The position numbers were made by a program, and so were the translations under genes. DNA of 64,000 nt, from NCBI GenBank assembly GCA_022560025.1, contig JAFISE010000058.1, positions 1 through 64,000 of the forward strand. The letters run 5' to 3'. The DNA comes from Stagonosporopsis chrysanthemi. Lineage: Eukaryota > Ascomycota > Dothideomycetes > Pleosporales > Didymellaceae. Below the pieces are notes generated by a model. The model was given only the letters and a program-made list of their open reading frames with translations. It ran no database searches and was not told the origin of the DNA. This document shows, piece after piece, positions 10,825 through 18,075 of this stretch. Position 1 is the stretch's first letter; each line of letters starts with the position of its first letter.

Positions 10825-11208
10825 CAACAGCTAGATTCTAATACATCGATTCTCATAAGTTGATGCAGTTTCTCGTACCGTGGTACAGCAAGAGAGTTAC
10901 CATTGTCAGCTTGCTAAGTAACTGCGTGGCAAAATAAATTGCGCTCATGGCCGTGCAAGAGTGTATGGGTAACTTGGATGATCTCACATGTCAGCTCAAC
11001 TTGACACCATTGATTGAATTCGGAGGAATCCAGCAGGATATCTTCAGAAATAATCTCAAAAGAGTCATCATATGTCACTATCATTTCATTCTGCACAGCC
11101 TTGTGCCATAGCTACTGCCTCAAAACGCCGGTATCATGCCCATGCCGTAGCATTGTAAAACTCCAAATGAACCCAAACCCCCTCCCTTCCTTCCACCCAG
11201 CGTGACAC
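10825..11208. other. Convergent intergenic region
   Basis: 3' regions of the NLR gene (plus) and dim1 (minus). Nothing else was recognised. Confidence 0.5.
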
Positions 11209-11640
11209 CTAGTATCGATACCTCGTCGAATAATCCTTGGGACTAACCACCAAACCCCTCCCCTTCTTCGCGCCACGATAAACCGTCTCAATAATATCAA
11301 TCAACTCCTGCTTATCCTCGAGCACCCAATTCAGCTTATTATTATTTCCCGTGCCGAAATCGCACATCATGTGCTTGTTGCGGAAAAAGAACATGACCGT
11401 GCAGGGATCGTACAGCTCGTACATGGCCTTGAAGTCCGGCACCTCGTCGAGGTCGCACACGTACAGCGCGGCGAAGTTCTTTACGCGGTCGGCGATTTTG
11501 TATAGCACCTCGTCTTGTCGCATGCAGTCTGGGTCCGAGTCGCGCCCGAATCGAATCACGACCAGGCGGTCTTCTTCGCTGAGGATCGCTTGGTCGACGT
11601 GCCAGCCTGTGCGCAAGTGGGGGAGGACTACGGAGCCCAT
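11209..11640 (-). CDS. dim1: U5 snRNP thioredoxin-fold protein Dim1/Dib1
   Basis: An intronless 143-residue protein, the usual length of the Dim1/Dib1/TXNL4A family. It is readily recognised by MGSVVLPHLRTGWHVDQAI at the start, VVIRFGRDSDPDCMRQDE, the strand AALYVCDLDEVPDF, the central MFFFRNKHMM and GTGNNNKLNW. The C-terminus is YRGAKKGRGLVVSPKDYS. In yeast and human this protein sits in the U4/U6.U5 tri-snRNP and must leave before spliceosome activation. The thioredoxin CxxC is not present, as expected. It lies about 2 kb from hub1, another gene tied to the tri-snRNP. Confidence 0.98.
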   Translation of the reverse strand: MGSVVLPHLRTGWHVDQAILSEEDRLVVIRFGRDSDPDCMRQDEVLYKIADRVKNFAALYVCDLDEVPDFKAMYELYDPCTVMFFFRNKHMMCDFGTGNNNKLNWVLEDKQELIDIIETVYRGAKKGRGLVVSPKDYSTRYRY

Positions 11641-12593
11641 GGTGTGTGAAGGTGGGGTTTTAGAGGGCGCGGGGTTGGATTGACGTTGGTTTTTGCTTGG
11701 CGAATGACGAGATTTGAACGAGCTGGGGAGTGTAGACTACTCAGAAATGTGTATGAGGCGAGTTTTGTTATGAGTGAGAAATTGTTCGCATAGAAGACTT
11801 GGAAATCTTTGGAAGCTTCACAGCAAGGCTGATGCGCACGGGCGAAAACGCGTGCCCCGCCAATGGATCCCTGCTAGTCGCCGCGGCTGTAGACCTTCGC
11901 CCTTGAGATACTGAGCGACCATCAAGGTCCTCTAAATGTACTCTTTAAAGACCTTGAATATTTCCTGTAATTCACTTCCAGAAAGTGGCTGCTTCATCAT
12001 GTCGATGGCGTCCACAATACCGGCCTTTAGCTCCTTGCTCCTACTCCGAGCGTATGGATCACACATCCAGTAGACGTCTGCCATCAACCGCCAGGCCACA
12101 CCACATAGACTCTGGCATACTAATCGCGTTGAAATTACTTATCATTGAAATGCCCACCTCATCGCACACGCTCCCACGGCCTCGAGGCACTTAGCAAGCT
12201 TACCTTCGGTATTTGGAAGCTACCCCTCTTTATTCCCGACGGCTTTGTCACGGCATGGCTGACAGCAACTTGCAGTCGTAGGCAGCATTACATCACTCTT
12301 CTGTTGAGCTTAGAGACTACAAATCAAATCAAATCAAATCAAATCAGCTCAAAGAGCATTCTAGACTCGCTACTGAAGCCATTAGCAATCCACGGGGGCG
12401 TAGTACCACTCAGCGATCACATTAGAACCCCTTCACCCGGCGACATGGGCAAGTACATAACCTCCTCACCTCCCAGACTTATACTCTACCATCGACAACC
12501 ACCTCTGCACAGCTACCCCACCCAACAACCAGCCTAACACCCTCCCCAGCAAACCGCCTCACCTCCATCCAAGCACACCTCCACGCACCTCCC
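11641..12593. other. Divergent promoter region with AAATC microsatellite
   Basis: This lies between dim1 (minus) and the GFA gene (plus). It contains a perfect (AAATC)5 tract at about 12320-12346. The final ~100 bp are CT/CA-rich, typical of a fungal core promoter and leader. No gene was seen. Confidence 0.5.
12320..12346 (+). repeat. (AAATC)5 microsatellite
   Basis: Five uninterrupted copies of a 5-bp unit about 250 bp upstream of the GFA gene start. Confidence 0.95.
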
Positions 12594-13139
12594 ATGGCCG
12601 AAAAAATCGCCCTCCCCTCCGCCGGCGCCCACGGCGACCGCTCCGGAACCGCAACAGCGACCTGTTTCTGCGGCGCAGTGCAAATCCTTGTCCCGACCAC
12701 CGCGCCCGGCCTCGTCGACACTTTCATCTGCCACTGCACCGACTGCCGCAAGATAACGGCCAGCATGTTCGCGTCCAACTTCGTCGTGCGGGACACGCAT
12801 CTCACGCACGTGCGGGGCGAAGACAAGCTCTCGCGCTTCGAGCAGTCGGCCACCATCGCCACGGGGAACAGCATGGAGAACAGCTTTTGCTCTGTGTGCG
12901 GCACGCTGATGTATAGGCGCAGTAGTGGGTATCCTGGCATGAGCATTCCGCGGATTGGCACGGTGGATGATTTCGCGCTGCAGGAGAGTGTGTTTAAGCC
13001 CAGGATTGAGACGTTTGAGAAGGATCGGTGTGGGTGGGTGAGAGAGGCGGGGGTGCAGGAGCATGTGGAGGGGGCGTTTTATACGGCGGGGAAGAAGTGG
13101 AGGAGTAGTCATGATGGGGTGGGTGGGGAGGGGGAGTGA
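12594..13139 (+). CDS. GFA/CENP-V domain protein
   Basis: An intronless 181-residue protein. Zinc-ligand cysteines are in the GFA order: TCFCGAVQ near 23-30, CHCTDCRK near 48-55 and CSVCGTLMY near 99-107. The family (glutathione-dependent formaldehyde-activating / CENP-V fold) is large in fungi, and most members have unknown substrates. Formaldehyde-glutathione chemistry is proven for only a few, so I do not assign it. The C-terminal EGAFYTAGKKW is poorly conserved and ends in a Gly-rich tail. No signal peptide. Confidence 0.88.
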   Translation: MAEKIALPSAGAHGDRSGTATATCFCGAVQILVPTTAPGLVDTFICHCTDCRKITASMFASNFVVRDTHLTHVRGEDKLSRFEQSATIATGNSMENSFCSVCGTLMYRRSSGYPGMSIPRIGTVDDFALQESVFKPRIETFEKDRCGWVREAGVQEHVEGAFYTAGKKWRSSHDGVGGEGE

Positions 13140-13391
13140 GATGTTGATGTCGCGATCTCGCACTGGCACGGAGCGTGTCATGCATCCTCAAGTACAATGC
13201 ATTTTGTTGTTGCCTTGGTTGCCTTGGTTGCATTGGTAGATCCGGCGTGAGATGTTGATATCCAAGCGCCATCACAGCAGCAGCAGCAGTAGCAAGTGGG
13301 TGGGTGGGTGATTAAGAAATCGATATTTGGGTATCTTGCATCTCCAAGCTCAAGCTCATTCCATCTCTCCTCCATCCACATCTCACTTCTG

Positions 13392-13463
<72 letters not shown>
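13140..13463. other. Convergent intergenic region with homopolymer tract
   Basis: 3' regions of the GFA gene (plus) and hub1 (minus). It contains a (CAG)5 run near 13274-13289, a (GTGG)4-like run near 13296-13311 and the poly-C tract at 13394-13460. No gene was seen. Confidence 0.6.
13394..13460. repeat. Poly-C/poly-G tract C32-AA-C33
   Basis: Two cytosine runs of 32 and 33 bases are split by AA. On the hub1 sense strand this reads as G33-TT-G32, beginning three bases after the hub1 stop codon. Exact length is unreliable because homopolymers this long are hard to sequence. Confidence 0.85.
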
Positions 13464-14165
13464 CTAATCCCCAGTATTCAACTCCAAATCAATCTGCACG
13501 CCATTACTAATCGCATAATCCGCAAGGCTCAGACTATCATGGAACGGGCGCTCCCCCTGCCGCTTGAGCATAATCTCATGCACGGGCCGCCCGATCTTGG
13601 CCGCGACCATGGCTTTGAGCACCTTGACGGGGTCCGAGGGGAGGCAGGGGACCTGCGTCTTGGTGCCCAGGCGGTCGTTGACGGTGACGATGATCATGGA
13701 CTCGGAGGGCACGGCGGCGGCAGGGGCGGGTTTGGGGGGCTTGGGGGTGGAGGTGGAGGGGCGGTCGGAGCGCGGGCGGTCGGCGTGAGGGCGGCGCTCG
13801 CGGTCGCGGTCGCGGTCGCGGTTGGAGCGCCCGTCTCGCCTGTCATCGTCGCGCCTCCGGTCCTCTCGTCCGCCGTGGCGGTCGCCGCGCCTGTCATCTC
13901 CCCTCCTATCGTCCCGGCTGCGGTCGTCGCGCGCGTCGCGGTCGCGCCGGTCAAAGCGCTCGTCTCGCCGCCGGTCGTCGCGGTCGTCGCGGTCGTCGCG
14001 GCGGCGCGCGTCCCGGTCTGAAGCGTCCTTTTTGTCGTTCTTCCATTTCAGGCCCGAGTAGCTCTTTGGCTTGCGCGGGGCGGGACTGCGGCTGCGGCGG
14101 GGAGAGCGCGAGCGTGAGCGGGCGCGGGGAGAGGCACGCTCTTCTGCGCGGGTGGGGGAGGGCAT
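13464..14165 (-). CDS. hub1: Hub1/UBL5-type ubiquitin-like splicing modifier with RS/RD extension
   Basis: An intronless 233-residue protein. Residues ~157-233 match the Hub1 ubiquitin-like fold: MIIVTVNDRLGTKTQVPCL corresponds to the yeast MIEVVVNDRLGKKVRVKCL start, followed by SDPVKVLKAMVA and SLADYAISNGVQIDLEL. The N-terminal ~155 residues are dominated by Arg, Asp and Ser (RSRSRSPRR, then many RDR/RDD units), like an SR protein. Yeast Hub1 is 73 residues, so this is a large extension. Hub1 binds HIND elements of Snu66 without covalent conjugation and tunes 5' splice-site choice. The double Tyr near the C-terminus of yeast Hub1 is missing; this protein ends NTGD. The start pairs head to head with gpi15. 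Confidence 0.87.
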   Translation of the reverse strand: MPSPTRAEERASPRARSRSRSPRRSRSPAPRKPKSYSGLKWKNDKKDASDRDARRRDDRDDRDDRRRDERFDRRDRDARDDRSRDDRRGDDRRGDRHGGREDRRRDDDRRDGRSNRDRDRDRERRPHADRPRSDRPSTSTPKPPKPAPAAAVPSESMIIVTVNDRLGTKTQVPCLPSDPVKVLKAMVAAKIGRPVHEIMLKRQGERPFHDSLSLADYAISNGVQIDLELNTGD

Positions 14166-14499
14166 ATCTGCGCAGAGAAAACCGTGATGGATGTGGTAGC
14201 TTTGGAGTCGGTGGGACGGTCTGGCTGTGTGGAGCAGAACGGGGGAGATTGTGGTGTTGATCGTTGTTGTTGTTGGTGAAGGTGGTGTAGGAAGATGACA
14301 TCAACCTCGCCCAAAACCAAACTTTCCTCCAGCAGCTAGCAGCTCCCCCTGTCGCTTCGCTTCTTCCCGCTTCCCGGCGGGCATTCGCGTCGACCTGCCC
14401 TGCATTCCCTTGCCGCCTTTAAGCACCCATACAACACACAATCACAACAGCTCCACCAACCCAGCTCTCACACACACCCCTCCAAACAATGCCCCCAAA
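14166..14499. promoter_or_regulatory. Shared promoter of hub1 and gpi15
   Basis: A 334-bp head-to-head interval. It includes C/A-rich sequence just upstream of gpi15 and a short upstream ORF overlapping the gpi15 start. Confidence 0.5.
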
Positions 14500-14509
14500 A
14501 TGGTCTTAG
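14489..14509 (+). promoter_or_regulatory. uORF overlapping the gpi15 start codon
   Basis: ATG at 14489 opens a six-codon frame (MPPKWS) that stops at 14507-14509, past the gpi15 ATG at 14500. If it lies in the mRNA it would compete with the main start. Confidence 0.45.
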
Positions 14510-14907
14510 CCCACCTCGCCGCCCTCCTCGCCCCACCCACCCAAACCCTGCACACCCTGCGCCCCACACCCGCCACCATCTCCTTCACCGTCTCCACGCG
14601 CCGCGCGCGCACAGGCCTGGCGTCGCACACCCTGCACTACGTCGGGCTCCTGACACGCATCCTGCTCGGTCTCGCCGCGGTGTTGGTGGTGTGGACAAAG
14701 CACCAAGTCAGCCGCGGTGCGACGCCTGCGGTGCTGCTTTGGGTATTGGGTGGTGGGCCTCCTCCTCCTCCGGTGCTGGGCGTGCTGGACGTGGTCGCGG
14801 GGTGGAGTTGGGTGTATGTCTGCGGGGGCGCGTTGCTGGTGCTTTTTTGCGTGGTGAGGAGGGGGTATACAGGTTTGTCTTTTCTCCCTTTGCTCCCCAC
14901 TCACTCA

Positions 14908-14940
<33 letters not shown>

Positions 14941-15277
14941 CATACACGACTGCACACCTAACACCCCCCCAGAAGAATCCCTCACCCTCCTCCGCGGCCT
15001 CGGTCTGCAAACCTGCTCGTCCGCGCCCACGTACCTGCAGAGCCCGCGCAGCCGCTTCCTGCCCGCCACGCAGGTGCAGGACCTGTTTATCCACGAGGCG
15101 TTTCGCGGCTTCGAGGTGCGCTTTTATCTTGCCATTGTGGTCAAAGGGGAGGAGGATGTCGTGGTTGTGTTTCCGGGTTTGTTGCCGAGGAGGGCTATGC
15201 TGGAGGAGGTGTGGAGGGGTGCGAGGGGGTGTTTGTGGGAGGGTGGAGGAGGGGGAGGGAAGGGGGACGGAGGGTGA
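14500..15277 (+). CDS. gpi15: PIG-H/Gpi15, subunit of GPI N-acetylglucosaminyltransferase
   Basis: Two exons, 14500-14872 and 14973-15277, give 225 residues. The intron is 100 nt and contains a CA microsatellite. Exon 1 has two hydrophobic segments (YVGLLTRILLGLAAVLVVW and WSWVYVCGGALLVLFCVV), matching the membrane hairpin of PIG-H. Exon 2 carries the PIG-H domain: EESLTLLRGLGLQ, LPATQVQDLFIHEAF, VRFYLAIVVKGE and VVVFPGLLPRR. The protein is a subunit of the ER complex that adds GlcNAc to phosphatidylinositol, the first step of GPI-anchor synthesis. It ends in a Gly-rich tail. The splice junction (G|AA, Glu) restores YTEESLTLL. Confidence 0.85.
14909..14939 (+). repeat. (CA)n microsatellite inside the gpi15 intron
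   Basis: About fifteen CA dinucleotides preceded by CTCA repeats fill much of the 100-nt intron 14873-14972, between the donor and the C-rich acceptor. Confidence 0.95.
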
Positions 15278-15359
15278 TGGTGAGGTGAATGAGATGAGTG
15301 AGGTAATGAGATGCGGTGGTTGAAGTGGGTATTGTTGGTTTTGATGGGATTGTCCAGTC

Positions 15360-15421
15360 GGTGCTATGCTATACTGTGCTATGCTATACTGTGCTATGCT
15401 ATACTGTGCTATGCTATGCTA
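15360..15421 (+). repeat. Four-copy 15-bp tandem repeat at the deg1 stop codon
   Basis: The unit GTGCTATGCTATACT is repeated about four times, the last copy slightly changed. The array runs into the deg1 stop codon (15419-15421), so it forms the start of that gene's 3' UTR. Confidence 0.9.
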
Positions 15422-17362
15422 CTCGCCTGCATCCTCCTCGCGGACGTTCTTGTACCGGTTCGGATCGAGGCCTTTCTTCTTTGCGTACCGCTCGTTGACA
15501 ACCTCGACGGGCTCCTGTCTCTCTCTCCGCAACACCGGGATGTAGTTACCCTTTGCGCGCCCAAAATCCCCGCCGTCAAAGACCCGCGGCCCGCCCTTTG
15601 CAATCCCCACGCTCTGCTGCTCCGCCGACACCTCCCTATCCAGCGTGCTGTCGCCCAGCCCCGCAATACGGTCCAGCAACAACCCGGACAGCGTCTCGTC
15701 GATCTTGTTCCCGCGCCACACCTCCCACACATCGTCCACGACGCCTCCGCGGCCCCACTTGCCCCTCCCCATGGACGACGGCCCGCCCTTGAGCGTCTTG
15801 CTGCTCTTGGGCTCCACGCCCCCTTCGTCGCCAACATACACCCACTGCAGCCGGTCTTGGTACCCCGTCTCGCGCTCCTCGCTGGACTGCACCTCATCGG
15901 CGTGCGGGAAGATGCAGTCCCACAGCACCAGCGGCGCGTCCGAGGCCATTTCGTACTTGGGCCGCGTGGGGTTGGCGTCCATGTCGAGCAGGTCGGTGAC
16001 GAGGGAGGGTTTCTCCAGCCCCTGGCCGATCAGGAAGAGGATGCTGATGATGGAGCGGACCTGGTGCCAGAGAAAGGCCGAGCCATGGAGCGTGAAGGCG
16101 TACATCTTTGGCTGCTCGGCGGCGGACGACGGCGATGTGAGGGCGGAGTGTTGGAGGAAGGCGGGGACGGAGAGCGGCGATACCTCGTCGATGGAGGCGT
16201 GGAAGATGCGCCGCTTGAAGTTGGTGAGCTGCTTGGAAGCGTCGATCTTGCAGAAGTTGCGGAAGTCGTGCAGCCCCATCAGGCGCTCGCAGCCTTCCTG
16301 CATGGCTTTGGTGTCCAGCCAGCCCTCGCGCATTGGGGGTGAGGCAGATGTGGTGGAGGGGTTGTACAGGCCAGACGAGCCGGGTACTGGCGCGAAACAA
16401 GGGTTTGTGAAGAAATACTTGTAGCGCCGCTCTTTGCAGGAAAAGCGTGCGCTGAAGTCGGCGGGCGGATTGGGGCACCAAGCGTAGACGCGGATGTCTG
16501 GGGGCAGGACGCGGTTGAGGAGTTGGATGTAGGGGAGCTCGTCGGTGAGGTCATTGAAGGGCTTCGTCTCTTCTGCCTCAACTCCAGGGTCCAGCAGATC
16601 TGTCTCCCCTTCTTCGGTGGCTTCGCGCTCTTCCGCAGTGTGTGTGGGCTTGGCCTTGGGCAAAGGTCGGTTGCTGCGCACGCGGATGCCAATGACCTGT
16701 CCAAACGCGCTGACGCCTCTGTCTGTCCGCCCGCACTTGGAGTACTCGCAGCCGTCCCAGTTGATGTCTGCGCCGTCCCGGTCCCACTCAGCAAACGTCT
16801 TCCGGTCGACTCTGCTGTAGTCTGTGTCGCTCCCCTCGGGCGGCGTCGGGTTGATGACGCGCGTCTTGATCAATGCCTTCCACAGCTCCTCCTCGATCGT
16901 CGGCAGCGGCGTCTTGTTGTTGTTGTGGTGCTCGAACCCATTGTACTTCTGGCCAAGGTATGCAAACTTCAGCGCAATGAGGCGCGTGCTGTATTTGGAC
17001 GCATCGAATGCTTTTGGTGGAGCTTTGGGCGGCTTGCGGAAGGGCGCCGGTTTCGAATCGGCCTCAAATGGTGGGACTGCAGTCGACGTGGGCTCGCTGG
17101 AAGTTTGTGCATGTGTTCCCTGGCCGCCGCCGACCTGCTGCTCCAGCTCTTGGATGCGCGCAATCAGCTGCTGCTGCGACCATTTCTCGTACGCTTCGAC
17201 CATGACTCTTCTCGCAGCCGGCGCTCGCTCTGCCCGCTGTAGGCGCAATGGGACCCGGGAAAGCTTGTGGAAGCTGCGCCGCGTGCAGAAGAGGCGGTGC
17301 AGGGACTGCTGGAACTCTGGGAAGGCGCTTGCGTGGGGCAGCGGGGTGAATAGCTGCCGCAT
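15419..17362 (-). CDS. deg1: tRNA pseudouridine synthase Deg1/Pus3
   Basis: A single open frame of 647 residues from the first ATG at 17362; a second in-frame ATG at 17203 would give 594. The TruA-family core starts near residue 125 (RLIALKFAYLGQKYNGFEHH). The catalytic aspartate is in KCGRTDRGVSAFGQVI. Other anchors are LPPDIRVYAWCPNPP, FSCKERRYKYFF, the Pus3-like LMGLHDFRNFCKID and GSAFLWHQVRSI. Pus3/Deg1 makes pseudouridine at tRNA positions 38 and 39. The first ~50 residues are Arg/Ser/Leu-rich without acids and could be a mitochondrial presequence, with the second ATG giving a cytosolic or nuclear form; that is inference. A coiled segment EKWSQQQLIARIQELEQQV follows. Confidence 0.93.
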   Translation of the reverse strand: MRQLFTPLPHASAFPEFQQSLHRLFCTRRSFHKLSRVPLRLQRAERAPAARRVMVEAYEKWSQQQLIARIQELEQQVGGGQGTHAQTSSEPTSTAVPPFEADSKPAPFRKPPKAPPKAFDASKYSTRLIALKFAYLGQKYNGFEHHNNNKTPLPTIEEELWKALIKTRVINPTPPEGSDTDYSRVDRKTFAEWDRDGADINWDGCEYSKCGRTDRGVSAFGQVIGIRVRSNRPLPKAKPTHTAEEREATEEGETDLLDPGVEAEETKPFNDLTDELPYIQLLNRVLPPDIRVYAWCPNPPADFSARFSCKERRYKYFFTNPCFAPVPGSSGLYNPSTTSASPPMREGWLDTKAMQEGCERLMGLHDFRNFCKIDASKQLTNFKRRIFHASIDEVSPLSVPAFLQHSALTSPSSAAEQPKMYAFTLHGSAFLWHQVRSIISILFLIGQGLEKPSLVTDLLDMDANPTRPKYEMASDAPLVLWDCIFPHADEVQSSEERETGYQDRLQWVYVGDEGGVEPKSSKTLKGGPSSMGRGKWGRGGVVDDVWEVWRGNKIDETLSGLLLDRIAGLGDSTLDREVSAEQQSVGIAKGGPRVFDGGDFGRAKGNYIPVLRRERQEPVEVVNERYAKKKGLDPNRYKNVREEDAGE

Positions 17363-17383
17363 CGCAACGTGGGATGGCCAGAG

Positions 17384-17650
17384 TCACTCGTCCTTTTTTC
17401 CAACCATGACGCCGCTCATGCAGGGTCCAGCTAGCGCGTTGCTCCTCACCTCTCTCTCCTCTCGCCCGCCATCATTACCTACTTGCATCCTCCTGCTTCC
17501 TTGTGTGGCCTCGATTTCGACATGGAATCTGCTGCAGCCCTGGCACAAGTAGTAGAAACCGAGTCCACGACTGCCATCGCCTCGCACGAACATACGGCAT
17601 GACTCACGGGAGGGACAGTGGCTGTACCCGTCAGGCAACCACTCAGCCAT
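17384..17650 (-). CDS. Small Cys-rich ORF, possible zinc-ribbon protein
   Basis: An 88-codon frame ends 21 bp upstream of the deg1 ATG on the same strand. The N-terminal 55 residues look protein-like, with two Cys pairs (HCPSRESC and LCQGC) that could bind zinc. The C-terminal third looks random. A possible donor (GTAGGT) follows codon RRMQ near 17486, so the true gene may be spliced. It may equally be leader sequence of deg1. No family was recognised. Confidence 0.3.
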   Translation of the reverse strand: MAEWLPDGYSHCPSRESCRMFVRGDGSRGLGFYYLCQGCSRFHVEIEATQGSRRMQVGNDGGREEREVRSNALAGPCMSGVMVGKKDE

Positions 17651-18075
17651 CGCGGCTCTCGGCTGTCACAACGTTTTCAGCTGGAGCGCGCCATCATAGT
17701 CTCGTCTTTCTCCTCGACCGAGCTTAGAGTAACGTTCGACGATGGGCACGAGCCGCTGAAACTCGTATCCGTGAAGGTATCCCGCTTGTGATTGGCTGAA
17801 TACTGATGCAGGCACCCGTCTAGTCTCGATGACTGATCCAGGCAGCATTCAGGCTCTCTGGGAGGCACTCAGGGAGGCCTCTGAATGGTGCCTCGCTGGA
17901 TATGCTACTTTGCACATAAATACCCTTCCCTTGCCATCCTGTCTCCTCTTCACGCATTTCCCCTCAGAATTGCTGTCACAGTATCGAAAGAATATCTTTC
18001 CACCACGGCCAAAAGTCTATCTTGCCGTTTAACACACTCCCATTCCAAATCAATTATATAAAAAAAAAGATCGCT
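17651..18075. promoter_or_regulatory. Divergent promoter region
   Basis: This lies upstream of the VIT-VWA gene (plus) and the small ORF/deg1 (minus). An A-tract (about nine A) ends just before the VIT-VWA start codon. Confidence 0.45.

Noticed and set aside
13178..13462. Gly-rich minus-strand frame, and a Pro-rich plus-strand frame from 13296, over the poly-C tract
   Set aside because: Both arise from the homopolymer; the plus-strand one continues antisense through hub1.
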